The notes beneath the pieces are model-generated. The model had not been told where the DNA came from. It saw only the letters and a program-made list of their open reading frames with translations, and ran no database searches. 64,000 nucleotides of DNA from Huiozyma naganishii CBS 8797 (lineage: Eukaryota > Ascomycota > Saccharomycetes > Saccharomycetales > Saccharomycetaceae), in assembly GCF_000348985.1 (NCBI RefSeq), contig NC_035925.1:1-64000 (forward strand), in the 5' to 3' direction. Made by a program: the position numbers and the translations under genes. Positions 1 to 9,429 of the stretch are shown piece by piece. How positions within the stretch are numbered: the first letter of the stretch is position 1; every line of letters starts with the position of its first letter.

Positions 1-1085
1 CAGCAGAGAGTATGTGGTAGTGACCCACCGCCACACCTGAGCCTTCTTTTCCACAAACAGGGCTGTTATATCGCTAATGGTTGTTGCCGCTTGCGGATAC
101 AGCGCGGCATACGTTGTCCACGCCTTGATGGCGTCAAGGACGTAGCGGTATTGAAAGACAGAGAGAAACTCGACCTTTTCGGAGGTCACTTTGCGGATGT
201 CCACGGCCGCCAGCTGGCAGAGGTGGGTAAAGTAAGCGGTGTGGCGGTCGTCTGTGAGGATCTCGCGGAAGTAACGTGCCTTTTTCAGAAACAGCTCGTC
301 GGCCAGCGGCTCTTCAAACACGGAAATGGTGTCGGTGGGTCTGGGGAAGTTCCCCGCAAAACTGAACTGCGCGTAGACGTCGTCCAGATATATGAAAACA
401 CAGACGTTGCGGGCATAGTCACCCAGGGTTTCAGAGGAGACCTCGCGGGGAAAGGGGCTCTGATGGCCGTTGCGGTCAGTGGTGAACGCGGTCTTGGCCA
501 CACGGGCACACACAGTGTTGTAATACTTGAGCAGAACGGAAAGCACGCGGCTGCGCTTCTCGGAGTCGTTGGTGTGGTAGTCTGCCAAAAGCGTGCGGTC
601 GGAGGCGCTGAACTCCAGGTTTTGCAAGCAGAGCTTCTTGCGGTAGAACCCCACTTCCCTGGTGTTAGTGATTGGCACAAACTCCTGGCTTGTTCCAATT
701 CTGATCGGCTTGCGCGCAGGCGCGTAGTACAGGTACTTGAACATTTGCAGCTGGGGACGGACCGGATTACGTCCAATCTTCTCGCCACGGGCTTCTGCTC
801 GCTCATTGCAATCTGCAGCCGTGGCTGTGTCCGCCACATAAACAGACTCGGTCTCCATGGATTCGAACAGCTTAGAGGAGGTACAGGGGATAAACCTGGG
901 AGAGGTGTGCAAATTGTACAGCGCCTCGTCGTTCACAGTCTTAAGCTGGCAAATGGCCTTCTGCTCGGACTTGCGAAGAAACAACACGCTGGACGTTTTG
1001 ATACGCAGAGTCTTGGTGCCGTTGGCGTTGATCAAGACAATGTAGCCATCGATCACCAAGCAGCGGTCGGAGATCTTGATAATAA
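1..1085 (-). pseudogene. Fragment of an unknown protein, truncated on both sides
   Basis: The minus strand is open in one frame for about 360 codons from roughly 1085 to the left window edge. The translation looks protein-like, with balanced composition and segments such as QLQMFKYLYYAPARKPIRIG and RYFREILTDDRHTAYF. No ATG lies near its upstream end; the first in-frame ATG is at 858, although protein-like sequence continues 5' of it to the edge of the Ty3-like relic. I infer that the 5' end was removed when the retrotransposon sequence came to lie beside it; the 3' end is outside the window. I do not recognise the family. The DNA is visibly richer in G and C than the sequence just right of it, which would suit a subtelomeric or acquired element. 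Other frames over the same DNA look like shadows. It could also be a living gene with an unusual start. Confidence 0.45.
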
Positions 1086-2220
1086 TTTTCTAACAGGAAT
1101 GGAGCTCGCCGTGGGAACCAAGAATGACGCCGTCATGGTGGTAATCGACCGGTTATCCAAAATAGCCCACTTTATTCCAGTGAAGAAGACAACTACATTG
1201 CACACCTCAAAGCATCGTATCCGATCGAGATAGGTTGTTCACGTCTCAGGTTTGGCATCGATTCACGCAACGACTGGGGATCAAATTAAGTTTTACCATC
1301 AGCAACAACCCACAAGCTGATGTTCAGGTCGAACGGCTCAATCTTACCTTAGTAGGAACGGTTGAGGACTCTGTGCACGGAGAACCGTGGAGCCTGAGAA
1401 ACGATACTTCCAATTGCAGAATTTTCTTATAACAACGCTTTCCAATCGACCATCAGGGCGACGCCGTTTTTGGCCGCCAATGCTTTCCACCCACGATTTA
1501 TGGGACTTCTCAACCCATTAAAACCTTTGGCATGCAACACGTTCGGCACGACGTTTAGCAAGAGCCACGAGGTGGATAAGATCGAGAACTACCTACGAGC
1601 TGCCCAAGGAATCCTTGAGGACGTTCGCCGTAGGGTGTCACAAGAGCAAGACAGAGTCTCGCTCAAGAAAAACCAAGCGCTGCGGCCTAGTAACTTCAAA
1701 GTTGGTCAAAAGGTGTTAATCAAAAAGGACGTCTACATGAAACCAAAACGGGGACAGAAATTCCATTTCTTGTGGTATGGACCATATGCGATCGTGGAAG
1801 TCATCAGTCCGAACTCGTACCGAGTGGAGACTGGGACGGACACGCTTCGTCACTGTGTGTTCAATGCGCGGGATCTGAAGCCTTTCTCGGAACGGGAAAA
1901 TGATTACGGACGCATCCCACCTTTGACTCGCGAAGCTCAATTGGCCAACCTCAACCAGATCGTTGGTTTGGGGGGAACTGGATATGCGCCCAGAGGGAAC
2001 CATGATTGAGACTATTTGGAGGGATGGCAGAAGCGTGGGATACCATTCAAATGCCTCTCGAGCTGGTCGAAAGCCATCTACCCGCCCACTACATCGAGTA
2101 CTTGAAAAAGCATCGAACGAATCGGAAACGATTGCAGGACGACGCTTTAGCGAGAGCACAAGTCCGTTGGCGTGGAGGCAGGTCCCCGATAAAGCGGAAA
2201 AGAATAGGGAGGAAACGCTG
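1085..2220 (+). pseudogene. Broken Ty3/gypsy integrase remnant
   Basis: Pieces of a retroviral-type integrase are spread over several frames. Around 1090-1200 is the start of the catalytic core (VVIDRLSKIAHF); near 1235-1360 come FTSQVWHRF and NNPQADVQVERLN, matching the regions of the second and third catalytic acids of the DDE core; 1400-1960 continues to a GPY/F-type module (WYGPYAIVEVISPNSYRV, near 1775-1830). The spacing between the first two core motifs is shorter than in intact gypsy integrases, so DNA is missing there. Frame changes near 1230, 1400, 1960 and 2000 and a stop at 2007-2009 break the frame. It cannot make a working enzyme. Confidence 0.85.
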
Positions 2221-2710
2221 AACACTAGCATCCGAACTTTTCCGTTTTTATAAAAGTTACCATTAGGAGCAACGTCAACTAACGAGCAATGGTAATGCGG
2301 GTACTGCTGTCTAGTTCAAGCACACAGTATGTTTTTTAGGTTTAGGTTTTTTGCTTTCTGCGTCGCAGATTTTTCCCAGTGATCCATTTCTTTTGTTTGT
2401 TTTTTCATACAACATGCAAGAACGAATAACCAGTAAGTTGAACAGACTAGCGAGATCGGTCACTCGTTAGGATGGATTTTGTTTACTAAAAGACCAGGGT
2501 CCAGTTTTTGGAGACACAACGATCGTTCGCCGAGGACCGCCATATCCTCAACCTGATGTACATCCTTGACAGAGTTTGAAGCCGGTAGCGCGCTAAATCT
2601 GGGAAGCTTCAGCTTTTCCGATGCGTGGTGCTAGTGGTGAAGATTCTGTCTCGTATCAACAGCAAAGCATGCGTCTTATGAGAACTAGACAGAATCTTAG
2701 CGGGGGGAAA

Positions 2711-2923
2711 TGTGAGGATAAATTGGGAACTCCCTTTGGGAATGGACTCATGACCCGCTACCCTATCTAATACAGTACTGTGAACTATTATAAACCCGAT
2801 ATCTATCAGTCTTAGACAAGGAAGCACAACTGCTACAACTACATACTTACGTATACGGCGTAAATACACAATATCAGAGTCCTTACACACTTTACTCTAT
2901 CACAACCTGCTTTAGCTCTTACA
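2711..2923 (+). repeat. 3' LTR of the Ty3-like relic, internally deleted
   Basis: It starts TGTGAGGATAAATTGGGAAC and ends TTACA, following the usual TG...CA rule. It aligns by eye over both ends with the copy at 9106-9429 but lacks about 110 internal bases (after AACCCGATAT), leaving 213 bases. The flanks GGAAA and ATAAG show no target duplication, as expected because the left flank is element sequence. Confidence 0.85.
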
Positions 2924-3537
2924 ATAAGTACATTTTTGTCTCACTTGAAAATGGAAAATTTTCACAACGGTATTTTTCATTGGAAAAATATACTTAAAGA
3001 TATCTCAAGGTAGTATTATGTACGCTACGTAGTTCTGTTTAGAAAAGCCGATACAGTTTTCATATAAGTCCTATCGCCTTGTGATGATGAATCCCATCAG
3101 CGACCAGTACATATACACATTCTTCTTCCTTTCTTTCTTTTTTCGAAAGAAGCTGTATTACTAACTGCCACTGTAATCCTGTAAGAAGAGACTTGGACGC
3201 GGAATGAAAACTTTTCTTCTACCACACCTTCCCTCGCCTTCTTTCTGAAACTGTTCCTTGTAGAGATTTTACGTAAGAGAAAAATTCCTCGAACGAAAAC
3301 AAAAGAAAAAGAAATGAAGAAAAAAAGTTTTTCCGATAAATGTTCCGAATCGGGAAAATCTTCCGTGGCATCATCCTACCTTGAAGAGCCAATCATACGT
3401 CATCTGAGAATTGCCACTATAAGAGCACTATAAAAGAGCTCGCCTCCCACAGAGTATGCTCTATCTAAACGTTTACCGTGTCTTGTAGTGCTAAACACAA
3501 GGCAAACACCAGACTATTATACATCAATTACAAAAAA
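2924..3537. other. Intergenic region: promoter of the ADH6/7-like gene
   Basis: No gene is seen. A TATA box (TATAAAAG, 3429-3436) lies about 100 bases before the start codon. A TTACTAA match to the Yap1 response element is at 3158-3164, and pyrimidine/purine-rich runs surround 3120-3340. Regulation by oxidative stress is inferred from this single motif. Confidence 0.55.
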
Positions 3538-4626
3538 ATGACCTATCCAGAAAAGTTTCAAGGTATTGCAGTTCTAGACCATAAGGATTGGAAGAACGCC
3601 AAGAAAGTGGAATATGAGCCAAAAGTATTTGGGGACAGAGATATTGATGTCAAGATCGAATGTTGCGGGGTGTGTGGTTCCGATGTACACTGTGCCAGTG
3701 GTCATTGGGGGGACATTGCCAAGCCATTGATTGTCGGTCATGAAATAGTCGGCCACGTCGTGAAAGTGGGTCCAAACTGTACCAGCGGTGTTAAGGTTGG
3801 TGACCGTGTTGGGCTCGGTGCCCAAGCTTTGTCATGCATGAAATGTAAACGTTGCTTAAACGGGAACGAGTCCTACTGTCCAAATGCGATCCAGACTTAT
3901 TCCACGCCGTATGAAGACGGGTACGTCTCCAAAGGTGGGTACGCTGACTATGTCCGGGTTCACGAACAGTTCACAGTCCCAATTCCAGAAAACATCCCAT
4001 CTCATCTGGCAGCGCCGTTGATGTGTGGTGGGTTGACCGTGTTCTCCCCATTGCTGAGAAATGGCTGTGGTCCAGGGAAAAAAGTGGCTATTTTAGGTAT
4101 CGGTGGTATTGGGCATATGGGTGTCCTGCTTGCCAAAGCTATGGGTGCTGAAGTTTACGCTATATCCAGAACTTCGAGTAAGAAAGAGGATGCGATGAAA
4201 CTTGGTGCCGACCACTTCATCGCGACCAAGGAGGAACCGGACTGGCACGAAAAGTACTTTGACGAGCTGGACTTGGTTGTGGTCTGTGCAGGGTCTGTTA
4301 CAGACATTGACTTCAACACTTTGCCTAAGATTATCGCTGTCGGTGGTCGCATTGTGTCCATTGCTATTCCAGAAATGAGCGAAGTTTTGGAATTGAAGCC
4401 CTTCGGTCTAGTAGGTGTGTCCATTGCCAACAGCCTTCTTGGTTCGATGGAAGAGTTGAAACAACTGTTGAAACTTGTTTCGGAAAAGGACATCAAGATC
4501 TGGGTAGAGACCGTGCCCATCAGTGAGAAGGGTGTCCACGAAGTATTCGAAAGAATGGACAAAGGTGACGTTAGATACAGATTTACGCTGACCGATTACG
4601 AAAAGGAATTCTCCTCCGGTAATTAG
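3538..4626 (+). CDS. Zinc-dependent NADPH alcohol dehydrogenase, ADH6/ADH7 type (cinnamyl alcohol dehydrogenase family)
   Basis: This 362-residue medium-chain dehydrogenase probably reduces aliphatic and aromatic aldehydes to alcohols with NADPH in the cytosol, as Adh6 and Adh7 do (about 360 residues). Catalytic zinc ligands are visible at C46 (in CGVCGSDVHCASGHWG), H68-E69 and C163; structural-zinc cysteines are C100, C103, C106 and C114. The Rossmann turn GIGGIGHMG is near 187-195, followed by an AISRTSSKK segment that suits NADPH. The start is the ATG at 3538, which gives the normal N-terminus; the frame is open further 5' but has no ATG there. It belongs to a three-gene detoxification-like cluster with the reductase and transporter to its right. 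ADH6 and ADH7 cannot be told apart from sequence alone. Confidence 0.93.
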   Translation: MTYPEKFQGIAVLDHKDWKNAKKVEYEPKVFGDRDIDVKIECCGVCGSDVHCASGHWGDIAKPLIVGHEIVGHVVKVGPNCTSGVKVGDRVGLGAQALSCMKCKRCLNGNESYCPNAIQTYSTPYEDGYVSKGGYADYVRVHEQFTVPIPENIPSHLAAPLMCGGLTVFSPLLRNGCGPGKKVAILGIGGIGHMGVLLAKAMGAEVYAISRTSSKKEDAMKLGADHFIATKEEPDWHEKYFDELDLVVVCAGSVTDIDFNTLPKIIAVGGRIVSIAIPEMSEVLELKPFGLVGVSIANSLLGSMEELKQLLKLVSEKDIKIWVETVPISEKGVHEVFERMDKGDVRYRFTLTDYEKEFSSGN

Positions 4627-5069
4627 ATAGACCGTTGACCAGGTCGCATTGGATAATTGTACAAGTTAGGTAAATAGTAAAAACACATCAGTACTGTTCC
4701 CGCCCCCCGCGTTAGTGCACAACGTCCGGCTTACATAATCGACCTTTCGCTTGTTAGGTCTTGTCGTCGTTACACTCGTTCGGCCGAACAGCCACGTTCG
4801 GCCGAACCTGTCGGTAACTTTTCGGCCCTTTGGACTTCCTCTCTGTTTTTTTTTTTCCCTTTCGCCTTCCGATCTCGGGTAAGAGGTATCCGGAAGGGAT
4901 ACGCAGCTATGGGGCTCCCTTACCAAGGCATTGATTGCAAAACCGAGAATGTTCTGCTTCGCAAAAAGAAGCGTATAAAAGGGTGGTTGGTTGTGATCCA
5001 AATTTCAGATTTTCTAAACAGGAATAGAAAGAAACAGTTAACCGAACACATCATTTTAACAAACCCACA
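4627..5069. other. Intergenic region: promoter of the ARI1/GRE2-like gene
   Basis: Besides the twin palindromes it holds a Reb1-type CGGGTAA (4876-4882), a T-rich run near 4845-4860 and a TATA box (TATAAAAG, 4974-4981) about 95 bases before the start codon. No gene is seen. Confidence 0.6.
4778..4807. promoter_or_regulatory. Twin 12-bp perfect palindromes in the reductase promoter
   Basis: GTTCGGCCGAAC occurs at 4778-4789 and again at 4796-4807, an 18-base period. Each copy is its own reverse complement and contains CGG facing CCG with no spacer. Paired CGG triplets are the typical target of fungal Zn2Cys6 regulators, so this looks like a double operator about 270-290 bases upstream of the ATG. 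Which factor binds is unknown. Confidence 0.6.
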
Positions 5070-6104
5070 ATGTCCGTTTTTATCTCAGGTGCCACTGGTT
5101 ACATTGCTCGTCACATCGTTGGCCAATTGCTCGACCAAGACTACAAAGTGATCGGGACATGCAGAACCCAAGCAAAGGCCGATCAATTAATGAAACAGTT
5201 CGGTAACAACCCTAACTTGGTCATGGAGATCGTGGAAGATATTTCTAAGCTGGACGCATTCGACAGCGTGATTCAAAAGCACAGCAAAGAAATCAAGTAC
5301 GTTTTGCACACAGCTTCCCCTTTCTTCTTCGACACTACAGATTTTGTCAAAGATCTTTTAGTTCCCGCTGTAAACGGGACTAAAGGTATCCTACAGTCCA
5401 TCAAGCAGTACGCGGCGGACTCTGTGGAACGTGTTGTGGTCACATCCAGTTATGCTGCTGTGTTCGATATGGACCGTGAAAATGAGAAGGATCTTGTTCT
5501 AACTGAGGAGTCTTGGAACCCAGACTCTTGGGAACATTGCCAGAGAAACCCTGTTGCTGCATACTGTGGCTCCAAAAAGTTTGCAGAACAGGCTGCTTGG
5601 GAATTCCTAAAGGAGAATAAGGACACGGTCAAATTTAAACTGGCCACTGTAAACCCAGTCTATGTTTTTGGCCCTCAGAAGTTTGATGCTGACGTGAGCC
5701 AGAAGTTGAACACTTCTTGTGAAATTGTGAACCAGTTGGTTCACGCCACGCCAGACACCGATCTAACTCCTCTAAGCTTTTACGGTGGGTTTATCGATGT
5801 TCGTGATGTTGCAAAGGCCCATGTGCTGGCTATCCAGAAGGATGAGTTGCTGGGACAGAGACTAATCCTAAGTGAGGGCCGTTTCAACACCCAAGACATT
5901 TTGGATGTTTTGAACAAGGATTTCCCAACATTGAAAGGTAAACTGCCGGTCGGTAAGCCAGGGACTGGTACGGTGGTTTGTGATACCGGTGCCACTATCG
6001 ACAATTCCAAGAGTAAGAAACTACTTGGTTTCCAATTCCGCTCATTGGAGGAGACCATTGATGATACAGCGTCTCAAATTTTGAAACACGAAGGGAACCT
6101 ATAA
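5070..6104 (+). CDS. NADPH-dependent carbonyl/aldehyde reductase, ARI1/GRE2 family
   Basis: This 344-residue extended short-chain dehydrogenase resembles yeast Ari1, Gre2, Ygl039w and Ydr541c, which reduce aldehydes, methylglyoxal or ketones with NADPH in the cytosol. The nucleotide-binding turn is at the N-terminus (SGATGYIARHIV, 6-17). The catalytic triad is visible as S126/S127 in VTSSYAAV and Y165xxxK169 in YCGSKKFAE. Length is normal. By eye it is closer to Ari1 (MEIVEDI, EESWN, AAWEFLKENK) than to Gre2. The promoter has a good TATA box, a Reb1-like site and a pair of palindromes, suggesting inducible expression. It is transcribed toward the convergent ATR1-like gene. The exact paralogue is not settled. 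Confidence 0.92.
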   Translation: MSVFISGATGYIARHIVGQLLDQDYKVIGTCRTQAKADQLMKQFGNNPNLVMEIVEDISKLDAFDSVIQKHSKEIKYVLHTASPFFFDTTDFVKDLLVPAVNGTKGILQSIKQYAADSVERVVVTSSYAAVFDMDRENEKDLVLTEESWNPDSWEHCQRNPVAAYCGSKKFAEQAAWEFLKENKDTVKFKLATVNPVYVFGPQKFDADVSQKLNTSCEIVNQLVHATPDTDLTPLSFYGGFIDVRDVAKAHVLAIQKDELLGQRLILSEGRFNTQDILDVLNKDFPTLKGKLPVGKPGTGTVVCDTGATIDNSKSKKLLGFQFRSLEETIDDTASQILKHEGNL

Positions 6105-6263
6105 TACGGACAAGTTAAGAGGACTTTACTTTATCTTTAGAATATATAGAAACGAATATATTTCTTCTCGTTTGGCTTTTGAAGGGTGAAGATCGATTTG
6201 GTCAACAATGTGTTATGACACTTCGAAACTTTACATAGATCGCTCCCTTATCTCACAGCTATT

Positions 6264-7961
6264 TCACTGTTGTGAACGAACATTGGTTGTTAGAGTTAGG
6301 CTATGTTTCCTATCTTCACCCTTTTTACCAGCTACCTTTGGGTATTCAGTGATAACACCAAATATAGCAACCAATGTACCTAACCCTGCAGTACCAATTC
6401 CGACATATCCAATGATGTTGATTGTTTTAGTAAATGCGTTGCCCTTGTGAGCCATACAATCCGGACATTGGTAACGCAGTACAGATGCCGCTGTAGGTGG
6501 ACCCAACGCCGTGGCATAGTTCAGAACTGCACCTACTAACGAGGCACCCAGACCCTTGAACTTGTCCGGGATACGATTTGATAAAAGCAAAGTGGCAGAG
6601 GGGAAAGAAATATCCAATCCAAATGAAATTACAATTGTAGTAACGAACACTTCGCCCCAGTACGTTTGGCCTGCCCCCATAGTAGCCATTAAAATCGGTG
6701 GAACTAAAAACGCAAGCAATGATATGAGCATACGAATTTGTACTTGCACGTGGATGTTCAGTAAAAGAGCAGAAAATAATGCTGCAAAGACACCAGAGAC
6801 AGCCATTGGAGTCATCTTTGCCGCTGCAAGTAAAAGGGTATCGCCCTTTGCCATGAGATTGAACCGAAACGTGTATGCTGCCCACATAGTAAATGAGGCG
6901 TAGGCGAAAAAAATGGCAAGTAAAACTTTTAACGTATTCGCAGAAATATGAGTCCACGGTAACAACGGATCATCCACTTTGGTTTCCACATACATTGCTA
7001 AGGCTAATATAACCACGCTTACGATAAGAAGAACGTAAACGTACGTCCTTCCAAATCCGTATGTCGGCGCCTGGTTCCACGCCACACTGAACAACACCAA
7101 TCCGGTAACAAAAAGAAACGCTCCCAAGTAATCGAAGTAAAACACGTTACTAGTTTCATGTTTCTCAACTACATCGCCAGGGATGAAAAAAATGGAAAGG
7201 ATGATGATCACAACGCAAGCTATGGCCATGCTCCAATATGCCCAAGACCAGTGGGCCAGTTGAGTAAACAGGGCAGAAAACACCATTCCCAACACGACAC
7301 CGAACGAACCACAGGCACCGAAAAAGGAGAAAATGAAATTCTTTCTTTTGCAAGGTGGATACGATTTACCCAGTATGGACAGGGCACTAGTGAATGTAAA
7401 TGCTGCCCCAATCCCCTGTGCTGCTCTGCAGAAAAAGAAGAAATGAGATGAGGGACAATATCTGCTGAAGCCAGTGAGCAAAGACCATAAAGCCAGCCAT
7501 GCATAACCTATGAGGAACATTGATTTATGACCGTTCATATCACCCATTTTACCAGCGATCAGAACAAAAGAGCCGTAAGTGGTGGCATAGCCACCGTTAC
7601 ACCAACCGGAGTCAGATGGGTGTGTTAGCTTAAACCACTCAACAATTACATCCATTTGCGGTATACCTTGAACAGCACCTGCTAACCCCAGTACTTGACT
7701 GGAAGAGACTAGTAGTACAAAAATAATCTCATGTAGCAATGACATATTCAACGTCGCTTCTTCGCCGGTACACGGAGGATCGTGCTCCTCTGGAGCAGGA
7801 GCGCTCTTATTTATATCTGAAACGTTATCATCACTATCACGTCTCGTCTTCGAGCTATCATCACCGCCATTGAAATTGATCGAGTCGTATGTCCCGTTTA
7901 CCTCTTTGTTCTCTAACCGAAAAATGTTTTCGCTGTTACTATCACTGTTAATACTATTCAT
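6264..7961 (-). CDS. Major facilitator multidrug transporter, ATR1 type (DHA2, 14 TM)
   Basis: This 565-residue membrane protein matches the Atr1/Ymr279c group of drug:H+ antiporters, which export compounds such as aminotriazole and borate at the plasma membrane. The first ~75 residues are hydrophilic and Ser/Asp/Asn-rich, followed by about 14 hydrophobic segments. DHA2-like motifs are visible: GKMGDMNGHKSMFLIG after TM2 and a segment with FCRAAQGIGAAFTFTSALS. A CPDC motif lies in the last loop. The start codon is the first ATG; TTATATAAC (7979-7987; TATA on the coding strand) lies about 20 bases upstream. In S. cerevisiae ESF2 is followed by HOL1, also a transporter, but this sequence is ATR1-like and not Hol1-like, so the locus content differs. 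Confidence 0.9.
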   Translation of the reverse strand: MNSINSDSNSENIFRLENKEVNGTYDSINFNGGDDSSKTRRDSDDNVSDINKSAPAPEEHDPPCTGEEATLNMSLLHEIIFVLLVSSSQVLGLAGAVQGIPQMDVIVEWFKLTHPSDSGWCNGGYATTYGSFVLIAGKMGDMNGHKSMFLIGYAWLALWSLLTGFSRYCPSSHFFFFCRAAQGIGAAFTFTSALSILGKSYPPCKRKNFIFSFFGACGSFGVVLGMVFSALFTQLAHWSWAYWSMAIACVVIIILSIFFIPGDVVEKHETSNVFYFDYLGAFLFVTGLVLFSVAWNQAPTYGFGRTYVYVLLIVSVVILALAMYVETKVDDPLLPWTHISANTLKVLLAIFFAYASFTMWAAYTFRFNLMAKGDTLLLAAAKMTPMAVSGVFAALFSALLLNIHVQVQIRMLISLLAFLVPPILMATMGAGQTYWGEVFVTTIVISFGLDISFPSATLLLSNRIPDKFKGLGASLVGAVLNYATALGPPTAASVLRYQCPDCMAHKGNAFTKTINIIGYVGIGTAGLGTLVAIFGVITEYPKVAGKKGEDRKHSLTLTTNVRSQQ

Positions 7962-9105
7962 TGACTTGAAAGGTTCAGTTTATATAACCATACTATTTTC
8001 AAACTAAAATGCTGGTTGGAAAAATCAATGAACCGTTTGCTTCAGAGTAAAAGGGTGACGAAGAGGAGGAATGAAACCTTCGGTATAGCAGTGGTTCTAG
8101 TGAATAGTAAAAAAATACGCCCAGTTACGTTGATACAAGTATCCACCAAAAATTGATACCTGTTCCTAGAACGTGGGGACAATATCCAGTTGTAAGTATA
8201 CACTATTTCAAGTGAGTTTAAGAACAGAAGATTGGAAGGTTGGTCTTGTACAGATGTCTCAGAACGTTTCTCAAAGTTTCTTTCTTTTTCCGTTGTTCAG
8301 TTTTCAGCCGTTCAACACGATCTGTCGTCCTTGTTTTTTCGTTACACTTTACCCCTATTTAAGTATCAGTTCGAAGACCACAGGTGTCACGAGGTGGATA
8401 GGAGAGAGCTGTTAGCCGGGACTCCGGGGGACAGGAATGGCATGCTGGACGTTAGAAGCAGCTTGCGTTCGTTTCAGTTTATATGGACAGCTATTCTTTG
8501 TAGAAACTAAGTATAGAGAAAAGCGTGTGTGATATTTGTTGGATATTGGAAATCCAGCTTCGTACAATGTTACATTGCTTATCGTCATATAAAAGGTGAA
8601 AACAATTCATCGACAGTTTATGTAACTCTCCTATATAATGCGTATACGGGGGAGGAGCTTCCGACGTTCGGCACAGACCGTCTGCTGGAAAACCCTGCCA
8701 CACCTCAAAAATGCGTAGTGCATCGTCATTCTTAGCTTCTAGCAATGTTCTGTCTTTTATCGTCATCTCTTTCAAGATACAATCTTTAAGGTCTAATGTA
8801 AAAGACATGAGATTCCAAGAAAGATAAACCACAAGAGAATATTTTGCGAACCGAGGAATAGGTGAAGATGAATTGTAGAGCTGTTACACTCTTAAAAACA
8901 ATACTGTATACTGTTCTAGTCTAAACACTCCATTGCACTAGTTATCTGAGCTGTACTTGCTTACCTGAATGTGCTTAGCTACCGAGATCAGCCATTCGAG
9001 AATAATCTTGAAAGAGATTGACAAGGCTTTTTGTCACTTTGTATACGATTTGACCAATATGGCGTTTGTATGTCTAAACTATTCTTCAACAAAAGGGTAT
9101 TTATA
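7962..9105. other. Long intergenic region upstream of the ATR1-like gene
   Basis: About 1.1 kb with no gene I can support. A TATA-like sequence is just upstream of the transporter. A minus-strand open frame of 113 codons (8491-8832) has no recognisable features and is probably chance or decayed sequence. Confidence 0.5.
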
Positions 9106-9429
9106 TGTGAGGATAAATTGGGAACTCCCCTTGGGAGTGGACTCATGACTCGTCACCCTCTCTAATACAGTACCGAGAACTATTATAAACCCGACATGTG
9201 AGTATACAAACTCGAGACATGCGGATGGCCCGTTATCCGGAACATATATAAACCGCAAGGTATCTGCACCGACATTTTTCAAGACCGTCACCAGGACCCA
9301 ACTAACAACTAAGTCTTAGATAAAGGAGTACAACTGATATAACTACATATTTACGTATACGGCGTAAATAAACAATATCAGACCGTCCTTACACACTCTA
9401 ATCTCACCCGACCTGCTTTAGCTATCACA
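9106..9429 (+). repeat. Solo LTR, same family as the Ty3-like relic
   Basis: It starts TGTGAGGATAAATTGGGAAC and ends ATCACA, matching the 3' LTR at 2711-2923 over both ends but retaining about 110 extra internal bases, so this 324-base copy is nearer full length. A TATA-like ATATATAAACC is inside. No polypurine tract precedes it and no tRNA primer site follows, so it is a solo LTR. Flanks TTATA and TTAAT resemble but do not exactly match each other, so a 5-base target duplication is doubtful. Confidence 0.85.

Larger units (their letters stand above)
1085..2923 (+). mobile_element. Ty3/gypsy-type LTR retrotransposon relic (3' portion)
   Basis: This is the 3' end of a Ty3/gypsy-class element: integrase remains (about 1085-2220), a gap of about 450 bases with no clear coding, a polypurine tract (GCGGGGGGAAA, ending at 2710) and directly after it the 3' LTR (2711-2923). 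A PPT touching a TG...CA repeat is the expected layout of such elements. The 5' LTR, gag, protease and reverse transcriptase are absent, so it is dead. A solo LTR of the same family lies at 9106-9429 in the same orientation. Confidence 0.85.

Noticed and set aside
91..1233. A 380-codon plus-strand open frame across the left end
   Set aside because: It runs through the antisense of the unknown minus-strand frame and into the integrase remnant. Only its last ~45 residues match integrase, so the frame is open by chance.
6264..7961. Calling the transporter HOL1 from its place next to ESF2
   Set aside because: The N-terminus and motifs are ATR1-like and do not resemble Hol1.
2711..9429. Reading the two LTRs and enclosed genes as one large composite transposon
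   Set aside because: The left LTR is the 3' LTR of its own relic, shown by the adjacent polypurine tract, and the right one has no PPT, primer site or clean target duplication.
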